Position numbers and translations under genes: made by a program. Positions 38,301 through 58,909 of a stretch of 64,000 bases of DNA are shown in pieces. Within the stretch, counting starts at the first letter, position 1, and each line of letters opens with the position of its first letter. Source of the DNA: Pontederia crassipes (Eukaryota; Streptophyta; Magnoliopsida; Commelinales; Pontederiaceae); assembly GCA_030549335.1 (NCBI GenBank), contig CM060198.1, positions 55,809,995 to 55,873,994 on the forward strand, given 5' to 3'. The notes under the pieces are model-generated. The model saw nothing but the letters and a program-made list of their open reading frames with translations. It was not told the origin of the DNA and made no database searches.

Positions 38301-41300
38301 CTTTTTGTGCTTCCACCTTTCAAGTTTGGAACAACCTTATGTGCAAAAGTCTCTAAAAACATTTAGGCAAAGTGTGTGATTTCTTGTTCAGTATTTGTAT
38401 ATGTTTTTCAGGTTTACGGTGTCTACCCTTTTCTTTTCACCCAATTAGGAATCCTAACCCAACTTCTTCTTTGACATATAGCTCTACTCAATGTGTGCGA
38501 GGAATATTGTCAGCATTTCAGCAGGCAAATACTGGACTGCTGCTGTTACCAAAACAGGGGATGTATATATGTGGGATGGAAAAAAATATAAAAATGAGAC
38601 TCCTATCCCAACTCGTCTGCATGGTGTTAAGCGGGCTACTTCCGTGTGTGCTGGTGAAACACATCTGCTGGCCCTTTGTGCTCTTTATCATCCTTTTTAT
38701 CCTTCCAGAACAAATACCATTGATAAGAAGCCAGTTTTAAACAACAATGTTGAAGCTGAGGAATTAGATGAAGGCTGTCTGTTCGATGACATACAAAGCG
38801 ATGCTACTGCTGAACCTATTCTAAATGAAGAGCCTAGTAGCGGAGTTGTACCAAGTCTGAAGAGCTTATGTGAGAAAGTTGCAATAGAGTTCTTGGTGGA
38901 GCCTAGGAATGCGATACAGCTTCTGGAAATTGCTGATTCTCTAGAAGCAGATTCACTAAAAAAATATTGTGAGGTAATATCTGTTTGAACCACGAATATG
39001 CCATCACACATAACTCTATAGCTGTTATAACTTAACTTCCCCACTCTATCCCTTTTGCAGGAAATAGCTCTACGCAACCTTGATTATATTTTCACCGTCT
39101 CACCAGCTGCTATTGCGAATGCCACGCCTGAAATTTTGGCGAATCTTGAGAAAGCACTTGATACAAGATCCTCTGAACCCTGGAGCTACCGACACCTCCC
39201 CACGCCAACAGCTACTTTCCCTGCTGTTGTCAACAGCGATGAGGAGAATTCTGAGAAAAATTACATTAGGCCTCGAGAGAATGAAAATCCTATTAATAGA
39301 AATCATGGAGGCTCTAAACTTGACTGCTTCCTGCAAACAGATAGTGTTGCTGATCAAGCTGTTTTTAAACAAGTCAGAGCACTTAGGAAAAAATTGCAGC
39401 AGATTGAGATGCTTGAGGCCAAACAGTTGAGCGGTCATCAACTTGATGACCAACAGATTGCAAAGCTTCAAACTAGATCATCACTTGAGAGTGCGCTTGC
39501 TGAACTAGGATTTCCTATGGAGTCTGAGGCAAGGTCGTCATCTTCTGCCTTAACAGATGGAAAGGGGATTAAGAATTCTGAGACTTCTAGAAAGCACAAG
39601 AAAAAAAATAAACTGAAGGCTGCACAATCTGAGATTTCGTCCCTACAGAGTGAAAAAAATGAGGAAGTGCTCAAGGGATTTCCAGATATTAAAATTATTC
39701 AGGGTCCTAATGATAAGGTAATATTCAAATTTAGGTTTAATATCTTGCTTCTCCTTTCACATATTTGTTCACTTTATACTGCATTTATTAAAAGCAAGAA
39801 AGCTAATTTGTCTTTCAACGAAAGGCTAAGGTGATTCTCTTGTCTGTTTAGATATTCTCTGTCCACCTCTGTCATGTGTAATATTAATTGCACAACACTC
39901 TGTCACATGTCTAGGCCTCGGTTTAACAATTGGTCTTGGCAAATGGTACTGATCTATACTGCATGCTGGTCTGATGCTGGCACAGTACATAGAACATCAC
40001 CGTTAGCACATAGATACCTGGATACAAGTACAACATGCTACACAACTTCAAATCTCCTCAAGAATTGAATAGATATTTGATTTTAAACCTGCTGGACAAC
40101 ATTTAATTATTTAATTTAGTGAGCTGTTTGTCCATCCTCTTCTTTAAAAAATGTGTAATAGTGTAATTTCTGCATATTAATCTGTACTTATTTCAAGTTT
40201 CAGCCACATGGCAGATCTGCTGGTCAATACCATATTCCAATGGTACAAGAGCGGATCATGATAACGTTCTTTGGTCAGACTTTCCTTGAACTAGATCAAG
40301 TGATTGATGACTAAAAGTTAACATGTGAATAGTTTGAACTTCATTAGAAACACATACAAGTTAAATTTCTAATAAAAATTTTGTGGTATTAATTTTGACC
40401 AATTGACATTTTCTTACAGGAGCATGATGATGCCAATGAGGGTACTGCTAGTCAAAGCAAACCCATTCTGGAATTTTCTCCCTGCAGTCCAGAACTTAGT
40501 TCTATTTCTCATACTAATAAGGTGTCTCAATCGTCTGTGAGAAAGAAAAAGAACAGAAAAGGTGGTCTGTCGATGTTTCTGAGTGGTGCTCTTGATGATA
40601 CCCCAAGGCATGCCCCTCCACCAGTAACTCCCAAAAATGAGGGACCCGCATGGGGTGGGGCTAAGCTTACACAAGGACAAACTTCTCTTCGTGATATTCA
40701 GAATGAGCAGATCAAACTGCATAATGTGATTCCTGTTAAGCCAAAAGAGAGGTGTGAAGAACTAGTGGCTACTGCAAGTGATGGACAAATTCGATTAAGT
40801 TCATTCCTGCCAGGTGTTATTTCAAGCCCAATACCTGTGGTCCCTGCACGAACAGTGCTGACATCTGAAGGAGATAAGTGCACACCTACTTGGTCGTCAG
40901 GAGGAACTTCCCCTGTCTTATGCCGACCATCCTTGAGGGATATACAAATGCAGCAGGTATGTGGATACTCGAGGGCAATGAACCACTATTTGTCCTATTA
41001 CCATTTCTGGATAATGTTACCTAACTTGTTTAGTGAACTACTATTTTCTCAATCATATTACAGGTCCAAACAACTATGGGAAATAATGAAAGGTTTACAT
41101 GATGTAAAAGTTATCTATTTAATTTAGTATGAACAAGAAAATATCTTTTGGATACATTTGAGGCATTGTGAATTACCTCCCTGAGATTTGGCTATGATAT
41201 TAGACAAAATGAAAAATAATTTTTTAGTGAATCTTATTTCTGAGTTTACAACTACTTTTAATGCTATCATGTGCGTATCTGGACTTGTTACAGTGGAATC

Positions 41301-41907
41301 ATTATATGGTTTCTTGTGCACTATTATATTCGAATTGCATATGCAAACAATAAACATTATCTGATGCTGAAACTTGATTTTTTAGGGAGATACAGTCCAT
41401 AATTTTCAAGTTTATGTGAGTTTTTGCTGTTTTATAAATCATGATTTAGTTCCCCTTCAAAAAGAAAAGAAAATGCTTTAACTTTCTAACCCTATTCTAT
41501 TATTATCACAAATTAAAGTTACTGCTATTGATATTCTAGGCTTTATGTACATTTTCTAGTTACTATTGCCTCTGTTTTCTTTTTCCGTTCATGCATTTTT
41601 TTTTCTGTAGATCATTTATTGCAGGTGTAGACCATCTTAACCCAATTTTTTTTTAATTTCTCATTGTCAGGAAAAGAAACAAGCAAGCATTTCGCACAGC
41701 CCTAAAACCAGGACATCAGGCTTCTCCATCTCTTCAGTAGGCTCACCATCGGAGGCTGGTATTGCCAAAGATTCTGTCCCTAACCGCTGGTTCAAACCCG
41801 AAACCGATGCTCCATCTTCCATCCGCTCTATTCAAATCGAAGAGAAGGCAATAAAGGATCTCAAGCGCTTCTACAGCAGCGTCAAGTTGGTGAAGCCTCA
41901 GTACTGA
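35336..41907 (+). CDS. Ankyrin repeat, RCC1 and BTB/BACK-domain protein (IBtk-like)
   Basis: Ten coding exons: 35336-35605, 35954-36131, 36435-36663, 37229-37368, 37678-37967, 38054-38266, 38482-38973, 39061-39717, 40420-40956 and 41671-41907. All introns are GT-AG with agreeing phase. The sum is 3243 nt, 1080 residues, a normal length for the plant family. Ankyrin repeats lie at about 55-135 (NARNAFGLTPLHIATW, DGESGWSSLHRALHFG). RCC1 blades follow from about 150 to 480 (VFSWGSGTNYQLG, LYTWGFGRGGRLGH, EGQLGYGTSN, VYMWDG). A BTB/BACK-like stretch lies near 570-640 (VAIEFLVEPRNAIQLLEIADS). The C-terminus carries two SLRDIQ motifs and ends in DLKRFYSSVKLVKPQY. The animal relative, inhibitor of Bruton tyrosine kinase, acts as a cullin-3 substrate adaptor; the plant role is unestablished. 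A C-terminal Lys-rich segment (RKHKKKNKLK) could be a nuclear signal. Confidence 0.95.
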
Positions 41908-43690
41908 GCTTTGCAGCAGGAGTACTGGCGTGCTCCTTTCTAGATCAACTTGTAAATTTATCTGTACAGTCTTCCTGCTAACTTTTGATGCTTAAGAAGT
42001 TTTACCAATAATGTTCAATCATGAATTCAACTTATCTATAAGAGAATTAGTGTTAAGAGTTCATAGCAAAATTGTTCATCTCCAAACTGTTCATCTGACG
42101 TGTTCTTAGTTCCATTGAACAAAAGCGAAGGAAAATGTTGTAGCATGGAATCAGCAAATTATCTCATTCTCCAAACTTTATCGAATGCTACATGTATGTT
42201 TCTTGAAAAGTTATTATTTGAATCTACACTTGAAAAAGCATGTTGTGCCACAGGGGCTGCTAGCTTTGCCTTAAACTACTCATGACGATGGATTCGTAGT
42301 TCCGTTGGTGCATGACATTTGATTTGCCTCAGCTGGACGCCAAAGAATTCATTCTGAAAAGTTGACGAGTTCTTCCTGCGATCTTCACGAACATAAAATG
42401 AATGATTGTTTTCCTCATTCCAGACTCTTTACATGGTCATTATTTCAGACTCTTTTGGAGAAATATAAAGAAAGAATGGAAATGAGTGGTCAAAAAAGAA
42501 GAGAGAAGCTCAATCATATCACATGCCAGGGATTGCACTCGAAGAAGGCCATAGGCAATTAATGTGAAGCCAGCAAAAAGGATCATTCAGAACTGGTAGG
42601 AACGTTGCACCTGCTCCAAGGTGGTTGTGAGAAAAAAAAACAATAAAAAAAAAGAAAGAAAAAGGGAAACACAGGTTGGATATCTGTCTCAATCGTTGTG
42701 CAAACCCATGAAGAAGGAACTGAAGGTTTAGAAACAATCATTCACTGTCCATGTGCCTCGTTGTCCTAAAACTCCAATCACACAACGTCCCAGGTAAGAT
42801 CAGCTCTCACTTGGCATTGAGTATAAAATCAGGTGCATAATAATGCCTTTTAACCAATGGATACAGAGAAAAGTAATAATATCCAATGCGTATAATCATT
42901 AACTAATATCCAATGCGTATAATCATTAACGTCGGATGTTCAGAGGAGTAGCAATCGAAAAAAGATAAAATAATATCTTTTAATGCGAGATACAAGTAAT
43001 TTGGAAAGTGTTAGACAAATATTCACTTTTTCACTTAAAATTATACTCGAGTGATCTCCTTTTCCTTTAACTTTTTCTGTTATATTGACAAGTTTGGCTG
43101 AAATTTAACACCAGATTGGTATATCTTAGGAGCTACTTGATTAAAGCATCCATGAAAAAGAAAAGTTATCTCTGGTCCCGGGTATCTATACATGTTATAT
43201 CTGATGGATTGAGAGATAGATCTTGACATAGATATCTTGCGACCAATCATGCTATCTCGTTTCTAAAGGATAAGATCAATTCCACGTGTCACATTTAGGT
43301 GGAACTATTTAGCTTCCTAGTTAGTGGTCTCGCATGCACATGCATAAATGTTGGGTTTCCGAATTGCTGATATCATGCATGCTTTTTTATTATATTGGTC
43401 GGTGCATCTTTTTTCCTTTTGCTCCTTGATGCATGATGCACTACACCTCCTCGTTCATGACTTTTCCTCCTAAGACTTTTCTAAATTGAAGAAAGAAGAA
43501 AAAAAACATCAAAGCATATAAGAGAATACTCTCTCTCTCTCTCTCTCTAATTCCTAGGTGAGGCGTAGGTGTTCTTTCCTCAAGCGATAGCCTGTAAAAG
43601 CTTTGCTTCCTCACTGCCATAAAGAGCAAGAATCATAGAAGAAGACAAGAATTTTCTCCATTACTCTTTCTCTTTTTCTGTTATAATATA
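41908..43690. other. 3' UTR and intergenic DNA before MIR166
   Basis: The 3' UTR of the ankyrin/RCC1 gene probably ends near 42010-42060. A short direct duplication, AATATCCAATGCGTATAATC, occurs at about 42879-42932. A CT tract (43528-43549) precedes the MIR166 transcription unit. No coding gene is recognised. Confidence 0.5.
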
Positions 43691-43894
43691 TCATTAAATG
43701 ACCTGCCCATCATGTGCTTTACCACTATAATAAGCTTCTCTCCATTCTCATCCCCATCTAACCCACCTTAGCATGTCTAGGAACAGCTTAGAAGGAGCTC
43801 TTCACCTGCCCTTGCTTTTGATTGAAAAATCGTGTGTGAGTGAGTGAGTGAGTGAGAGAGAGAGAGAGAGAGAGAGAGTTGATGATAGATGAAG

Positions 43895-44030
43895 AGGAAA
43901 CTGGTGTTTGGAATGAAGTTTGTTCCAAGATCCTTCCACAGCAGCTGTATGATTTGTAGTTCAGTTACTAACATATCATGCTGCATCAAGAGATCTCGGA
44001 CCAGGCTTCATTCCTCACACCCATCTTTCT
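43895..44030 (+). ncRNA. MIR166: MIR166 precursor hairpin
   Basis: The mature microRNA lies on the 3' arm at 43996-44016 and begins TCGGACCAGGCTTCATTCC, followed by TC: the conserved miR165/166 sequence with the CUC 3' end seen in some family members. The 5' arm GGAATGAAGTTTGTTCCAAG (43910-43929, continuing GATC) pairs with it over about 23 positions with only two mismatches and two G-U pairs. Pairing extends outward (GGTGT with ACACC) and inward (GCAGC with GCTGC) around a loop of roughly 35-45 nt. miR166 directs cleavage of class III HD-ZIP mRNAs that set leaf polarity, meristem and vascular pattern. The primary transcript may start after the TATA-like CTATAATAA at 43724 and may be spliced at 44150 (CTCTAAG before GTATGA). 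Confidence 0.95.
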
Positions 44031-44713
44031 GGGGTATATAAGCAAATTAATTAATTTGATGAAACTTGCAAGGAAGGTGACGATGCGTTCCTCCCGGTAT
44101 TAGCTGACTAGTAGCAGAAATCTGAAAAAAAATGTCTTTCAGCTCTAAGGTATGAACCCCCTTTTTTGTTTCTTTGTTTTCACATAATATATTTTTTGCT
44201 TCTTGATATCTGCGTGCACTGATCTCAGGTTTATAATAATCATATGGTTATCGTACTACAAAAAGGAGGGTAAAAAAAAAAAAACTAACAAGCCAACTTC
44301 CGCCTTCCTTCTTTGTCTTGTCATGATAATGTTTATATATCAAAGTCGTTTCTAACATTTTTCACTGAAGAAGCAAATTTGTTCCTAACATAAGACAACA
44401 GCATAAGATGACGACGACGACTCTGATTTATACAAAAAACATGTACAATTTATCAGGATTAGTTACATATAATCCAACATGCATGCCTCTTGATATTAAG
44501 CACAGATGTTGCAGGTAGCCACATATACTTCTGATATCCTCGTTATCTCCCGAGTGTCCATGAAATGAAGTGTGTATATAATATTTTCGTAGAACTGATC
44601 AGCTCTAGATGATTTTTTTTTTCCATATGAACATGTATGCACTTATGAACATGACATATATATCGTTATATAAGATCTGTTCAGGAAATTATAATAATCC
44701 CGTATAATCACGA

Positions 44714-44756
<43 letters not shown>

Positions 44757-45391
44757 CATAAATTAATTAGTTTAATATGTTTCAAGTTCTCTTGGTCACA
44801 TTAACAAAGAATAGTAGCTCCTTTAAACAAAGTTTCTGGAGGTGCAATTTATAATGCTAACCCTAGATGCTTTGGAAGGCATAAATAATGCATTATTCAT
44901 GTTTTTCCCTTAAATATGTTCTTTTTTTTAATTACTTCTGCTCACCTTGATCGGTCAATTGAATCGTGCTGCAAATGCATATATGTATCTGTCCTTAATC
45001 TTTTTGAACAATTAATATTGTTTTGAAGAAGTTGCTAACTTTGCTTGATAATTATATATGTTTTAGGTTCCGATACTTTTGTTTTGGTTAAATATGATTT
45101 TGCAAAGTGTTTGACTTGCAAATATCGGTAAACACATACAGTTCATTATATTCTTTTTCTTCAAGGTGTTATCATGCACTGCTATTCTTTGGTTAAGTGA
45201 AAAATAGACCCTCTAAAAGTTAAGGTTTCCAAGCATTCTACCTTAATTTAATTTTCAAAAAATATAAAGCCTTTTTTCCTGACATATAATGTTGAGAGTT
45301 GATTATGCCATGAGAGTAGAGCTTGAGTTCCTACTGCCAAGCACACAAAAAACGCGTTGCCATTCATATCTGATCAAAGGTATGTACTGGA

Positions 45392-45465
<74 letters not shown>

Positions 45466-46990
45466 ATCTCGGCTTCTGCATTCCTTGGTACTTCATGCTG
45501 TGCTCATGCATCTTTAGCTGGTTAATATGCATGATTTTGATGTGATTAATTGTTTCCGGTTTGAGTGAACAAAGTAGAATGATCCAACTTTTATATGCTG
45601 CTTCTCACCTGCCTGCTATATTTGACTAATGTCCAAGCAGGGAAGATCCAAAGGTTCAAGAGGATGGATGCTTGCGCGAAATACTAACTAGACAATAGAG
45701 TTCATCTCCTAAACCTACTCATTTGCAGAAGTGTGTGTGTGTAAATACTTATATCAAAATCATGATGACTATGGAATACATAACATATATTTATATACAC
45801 AATTTTTTTTTGTACAAGAAAGTTAATATACGTAGGAATCCTCTTTATTTCAAGTACCGAAACCACTAGGAAGCCCTTACAGATTTGGAGGCTCATAAGG
45901 CTTCCTGTTACAACCAGTGCAACAGCGAGGTGCAAGACAGCAAAATGAACACACCAAATTCAATGAAACAAAGATGCATGGAGCAGCAGGAAGAACGAAG
46001 ATAATAGGAGCCATGGACGGCGGCAAAGATTCGCTCACCACCTAAAGAATTGTTCTTATTTGTTAGGAGCCTGAAGAGGTGCAGTCTCATGCTTCGTCGC
46101 ACGACATTTTTTGGGAGCGCCACCCCCATTCGAAGGTCCTCCAACTATTGTACTTTGATAACTCACGTTGTTATATCAATGCTTAAATGACTTTCCTTTT
46201 TTTAAAAAGATGCAATCTTATTAGCTCCGGAATCAAAACAAGATAAATAGCTAGATAGAGAACTAGTTAGAGGCTAAAAATTCCGCATAAAGCAACAAAG
46301 GACGAAGGCAATTAGATCAGCACCAAGAACCTACATGGCCAATGGCTGTTTTATACATGTTTCAGGGGTCACTTGGTTCTGCACACATTCTTCTGGGAGT
46401 TTGGTAGATCATATAGTGCCTTGTATAGAAAAATCCTTTTTAAGGATAAAATGAGAAGATGGAATGTGCTAACGAATTATGAATAGATACGAAGGTAATT
46501 ATGAACTTATATAAAACTAATTATCCTTTTTACATGTGAATCAAACTTGCACAGGGAATAAGTAACATCAATGCGGCAGGACTGCTAAAAATCGGGTTCT
46601 TGGCACTTCTATTGTTGCAAGTGATGTTTGGCAGAACCAAAGGAAACCATATGTGATTGAGAACCCTAGCTACCCCCAGGTTCCGGGATTGAACGCCATC
46701 GGTGAGTCTAGGACTCCGGTTGCTGGCTGATCAGATCATGAGGGCTAACGCAAATTGATGCCCAACGTTAACTTGAAGGCCTTAATGTAACACCTCATTT
46801 GGGTACCAAGTTAACACTTTTCCAAGACGATAAAAATGACCCAAACATGAGAACGGCACAGCACGTCCAATTTGATAAATTATGGAATGATCCTATGCCT
46901 TCAACACATGGACAACTGTAGACTCATTTGACAAAAGTAAAAAAAAAAATCACAGGATTACACTAATAATAGATTGTTAACAAGTGGTGT
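44031..46990. other. MIR166 downstream and intergenic DNA
   Basis: This holds the possible remainder of the MIR166 primary transcript, then AT-rich DNA with (AT)n near 44717-44751 and a compound (CT)n(AT)n microsatellite at 45394-45463. A stretch at 46560-46650 encodes a hydrophobic run (LLKIGFLALLLLQV) after an acceptor-like TTGCACAG, but there is no start or continuation. I annotate no gene. Confidence 0.5.
45394..45463. repeat. Compound microsatellite (CT)n(AT)n
   Basis: An uninterrupted run of about 35 nt of CT repeats passes directly into about 34 nt of AT repeats. It is likely polymorphic in length. Confidence 0.95.
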
Positions 46991-47022
46991 ACAAAAAATT
47001 AATAATTTACTCCAAAAAAAAG

Positions 47023-55460
<8,438 letters not shown>

Positions 55461-55469
55461 GTATATAAG
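55461..55469 (+). promoter_or_regulatory. TATA box of the second RTM2-like gene
   Basis: GTATATAAG lies about 90 bp before the ATG at 55554; transcription should start near 55495. The box and spacing match the other RTM2-like gene, so the promoter core is intact although the reading frame is not. Confidence 0.65.
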
Positions 55470-55553
55470 TACCACAAATCCATGCCTGTCATGTCCCATA
55501 TCCACCCTCCTGCTCCAAGCTCGCAGAAGCAGAACAGTCGCAGACCGAGCGCC

Positions 55554-56401
55554 ATGGCCGCCCAACCAAGAACAGCACCTGCTTCCGGCGTTTACGTAGA
55601 TCACGATCCATCGTTCGAGTGGGTTCACGAGGAGGCATCGGACACTCTCCTCGTCCATCTCCCAGGCATGCTCTCCCTTCCATTTCTGCAGTTAATTTAA
55701 TGTTGTTATCGTATGCAATGTAACTGATGCGCGCGCCATGGACGGTGGATGGTGTTTCAGAATACAAGAGAGAAAACTTGAAGGTGCAAGTCGACGGCAA
55801 GGGCATGAGGCTCCGCGGCGAGCGGCCTCTGGACAGCAACCGGTGAAGCCGATTCCAGAAGGACTTCAATCTGCCTCAGAACTGCAACGCGAACGGCATC
55901 CGTGTCAAGTTCGAGAACGAGACTCTTTACGTTAACCTGCCAAAGCTGATCACTCCGGCGACCGACGGCCGCCGGGCACCTGCGGCCGAGCCGAAACGGG
56001 GGTCTGGCGACCATGACGAGAGCCAGAAGGATGGAAAGAAGGACCACTCGAACGCGGAGGCGGAGGCCAAAGGCATGGGAGAGGGCAGCGGCACAGGCGC
56101 AGCGAAGGCACCTGGGGAGGAGCAAGGAAAGGCTCGGCGCACAGGGGCGACTGATGACAAAAGGGACGCGGATCATGATCACAAGGCTGGTGACGGGAAC
56201 AAAATTGCGGAGCCGCCGGTGAAGCAGAAGGTTTCAGGAGGCAGCGACGGCGGCGATGAGTTCTCCCAGCAGGAGACTGCAAAGTACGACGCGAGCGCCA
56301 TGGCCATGGAACTGAGGCAGAGGCAGACGTCGATGCTGAACGTGGCTGCGGCGGTCATGGTGCTGGTTGGCCTTGGGGTATATATATACTACAGAAAGTG
56401 A
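55554..56401 (+). pseudogene. RTM2-like membrane-anchored HSP20 protein, long form, with in-frame stop
   Basis: Exon 1 is 55554-55665 and exon 2 is 55761-56401. The intron starts with GC instead of GT (CCCAG then GCATGC) and ends in TTTCAG, giving an accepted GC-AG intron in the same place and phase as in the paralogue at 24381-24943. The frame is 251 codons long but codon 66 (55844-55846) is TGA, where the family has a conserved Trp (NRWSRF). After it the frame stays open to the natural end. It covers the rest of the alpha-crystallin domain (QKDFNLP, GIRVKFENETLYVNLPKLI) and a charged linker rich in Lys, Glu, Asp and Gly (about 117-225). A C-terminal anchor follows (MLNVAAAVMVLVGLGVYIYY). 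Everything else is preserved, so this is a very young pseudogene, a segregating null allele or a base-call error. Without readthrough the product would be about 65 residues. Confidence 0.88.
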
Positions 56402-56890
56402 GGAAATATTTCCATTATACTACAGAAATGCACACATGACAGTTTCCATTTACAAGATCTGAATTCCGTATAAGGAAAAAAAAATGTTTAAAACCGAGTT
56501 CGAGATCAGAATTTGTACTTGTGTTTTGTGATACCTGATTGCAGAGAAATCCATAAATAAATGGCCATCCTCTGAATAGTAAGAGGGTAATAGTGAAACA
56601 GCATGCATGAACATTAGATGTTGGATTCAAACTTGTAACAGCCCTCAAAATGATTCGTCATTCTTCTTGCATGTCTCTGTGGAGAAGAGTCATAATGACG
56701 GATATGAACTGTTTCAGACCCTCACATTTCACAAGCATAATAACTAGGAAAAGATTGCCAAAAAAGAACCACAATCTTTCGTTTTGGATGCAAACAGATG
56801 AACATGACAGTGGATGCATAATCACAATTTATTAGCGGGGAAAAGGAAAATACAGAAGAAAACAGGGTAAATTAAACTTATATCCTATGT
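56402..56890. other. 3' flank of the second RTM2-like gene
   Basis: It contains AAATAAATGG near 56553, a possible polyadenylation region, and otherwise no recognisable feature. Confidence 0.4.
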
Positions 56891-57449
56891 TGCAAGGGTA
56901 CGGATACGGTACCGGTACCGGGTACGGGATACGTCAAATTCTAAAAAATTAGGGTACGGGTACGGCAATATATTAAATATATAATATATATATATATAAA
57001 ATAAATTTTCATAAGATTTCTAGTATCTTCATATTGATTAAGTTTTTAAAACAAGTAATTAGTTATTCTCTTTACTATTATGTCTAAACGAGGAATTATT
57101 AATAATTTTCTTTCTCCTTATGACTTCTCATCTTTAACATCTATAAGTTTTATTGTTCACATTTGATAAAAACGTAGCAAAATATATGTGTATCATGTTC
57201 TTTAGTATTAGTACTTTCATGATCATTAATCATTAATTATCTTTTTTATAATTTTATCTGACAAATTTTTGATATGGAGTACCCAGAAGCATAAGTACGA
57301 GTACCCACTGAAGTACATATTTTTTTAAAAATATTTTATTATTGGGTACGTATGAGTACGAGTACCCACAAGTACTCATGAAGTACCGATACCGGGTACG
57401 TACCTGGTACCCGGTACGGGTACGTTGAGAAAATTGGAGTACCCATGCA
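56891..57449. mobile_element. GGGTACG-rich MITE, hAT-like
   Basis: The left end TGCAAGGGTACGGATACGG and the right end, reversed, TGCATGGGTACTCC are inverted. Inner GGTACCGGTACCGGGTACG on the left and ACCCGGTACGGGTACG on the right extend the complementarity. The middle is AT-rich and non-coding. The 8-bp flanks (TCCTATGT and TCATAGCT) agree at five of eight positions, which is weak evidence for a decayed hAT-type target duplication. Confidence 0.6.
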
Positions 57450-58317
57450 TCATAGCTTATATCTGACTGTGCTCCATCATATTAATATATATTTTTAACT
57501 GGATGAGTTGATCATTTTCTTTCCTAAAATATTAAGCTTATTGGATCAAATTTCTGGGAGACTAAGGAATCCGTGCAGTCATGTAGATTACGCTTCAGCA
57601 TGAGACCAGACCACTGTAGGGAAACGAGCATGAGAAATTTTATCTGTTTGGACGGGGAATAGAAAGTTGACATTTTATAAGGGGGGAGTAATAGCGACTC
57701 GAGTTCCATTTTTGTTAATACAAAAAATTCTTATTAGGTTCATCCATCACTGTCAAGTATGAAACATAGGCCCGATGATGAGTCGATATTTTAACTTGTG
57801 ATTAGTACGCTCAATACCATCGTGTGAATTGGACAATGGGCACCACTTTTCATACTTCGGCGATGGACTACCGAAAAAGAAAATTAACATTTTCTTGTCA
57901 ATTTCTGATTTCATGATCTGCCCTGTTGTTATCACCGCCGACAAATTATATCATCCGCTTGCACAAAATGCCAATTGATAGCCAAATAATGCACCAAAAG
58001 AAAAAGGAAAATTTAACATGTGATACATGGGCAAGAGCATTATTAATGGGCCTATAACCCATAAAACATGGGGTTTATTATTTGGATGTAAAGAAATGTA
58101 ATTAGGGAATTAAGTTTCCTAATTTTTCCTTACCATGGGACATTTATTGGGTTATATGCATCCTCAGGACTCTATACAATGATCTAATTTGATAAATTTT
58201 TTTCATGCATAAGAAAAGTTATAATCTAAGTGAACTATACATTTTAATCAAATTATTGGATCATTCGGTACAGTTATGGTTCAATATGTTAATTAGAGTT
58301 TTTTATTTTAAATTGTT
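57450..58317. other. AT-rich intergenic DNA
   Basis: No gene, RNA or clear repeat is recognised. Confidence 0.5.
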
Positions 58318-58749
58318 CTCATTGCTATGGATGTTCACCGAGTCGACCGAGTATTCGACCCATTAGGTTGAGTCGGATTAGAAGTCAGGTCGGGTTTGGA
58401 TTATATTTTTTATTTATTTTTTAAAATTTTAAATGATTTTTTTATTTAATTTAAGTATTTTATACCATCTAAAATTTAAAAATATAAAAAATAATATATT
58501 TTAAATAGAATAATATGTAGATATTTAAAACAATATTTTTTATGCCTAAAATACTATATTTTGTATTTAAAATAAATATTAAATGCCTTTTGTATTAAAA
58601 TTAAAAAGAAAATTTTAAAAAACCGACCCAACCCGGATTGAGTCCTGCTAAAAAAAATTGAAATCCGACCCAATCCGACTCCACCAAACGCGGTCAGGTT
58701 TGTTCGCGGGTCAAGTCAAATTCGACCCTTGAACACCCCTACCCATTGC
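58318..58749. mobile_element. hAT-type MITE with 8-bp target duplication
   Basis: The element (58326-58741) starts TATGGATGTTCACCGAGTC and ends, read in reverse, TAGGGGTGTTCAAGGGTCG. The flanking octamers are CTCATTGC (58318-58325) and CCCATTGC (58742-58749), seven of eight identical, as expected of hAT insertions. Sub-terminal GGTCGGGTTTGG and AACCGACCCAACCCGG can pair; the core is AT-rich and non-coding. Confidence 0.8.
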
Positions 58750-58909
58750 CACATGGTATGGCTTTTGCATAATGATGACTTATTGACTTGACTTTACGGT
58801 TTAGAGTGCTCGTTGTGCCTCAGCGTCATCAGAAACCCTTCTCGCACCGCTCCCAAGCACCATAGGTTGTATAGCTCGATAGCTATAATGAATAAAATGC
58901 AGACAAGAT

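Noticed and set aside
46560-46760. Exon-like piece encoding a hydrophobic run and a Pro-rich tail, possible secreted peptide
   Set aside because: There is no in-frame start, a stop follows quickly, and the sequence matches no peptide family I know.
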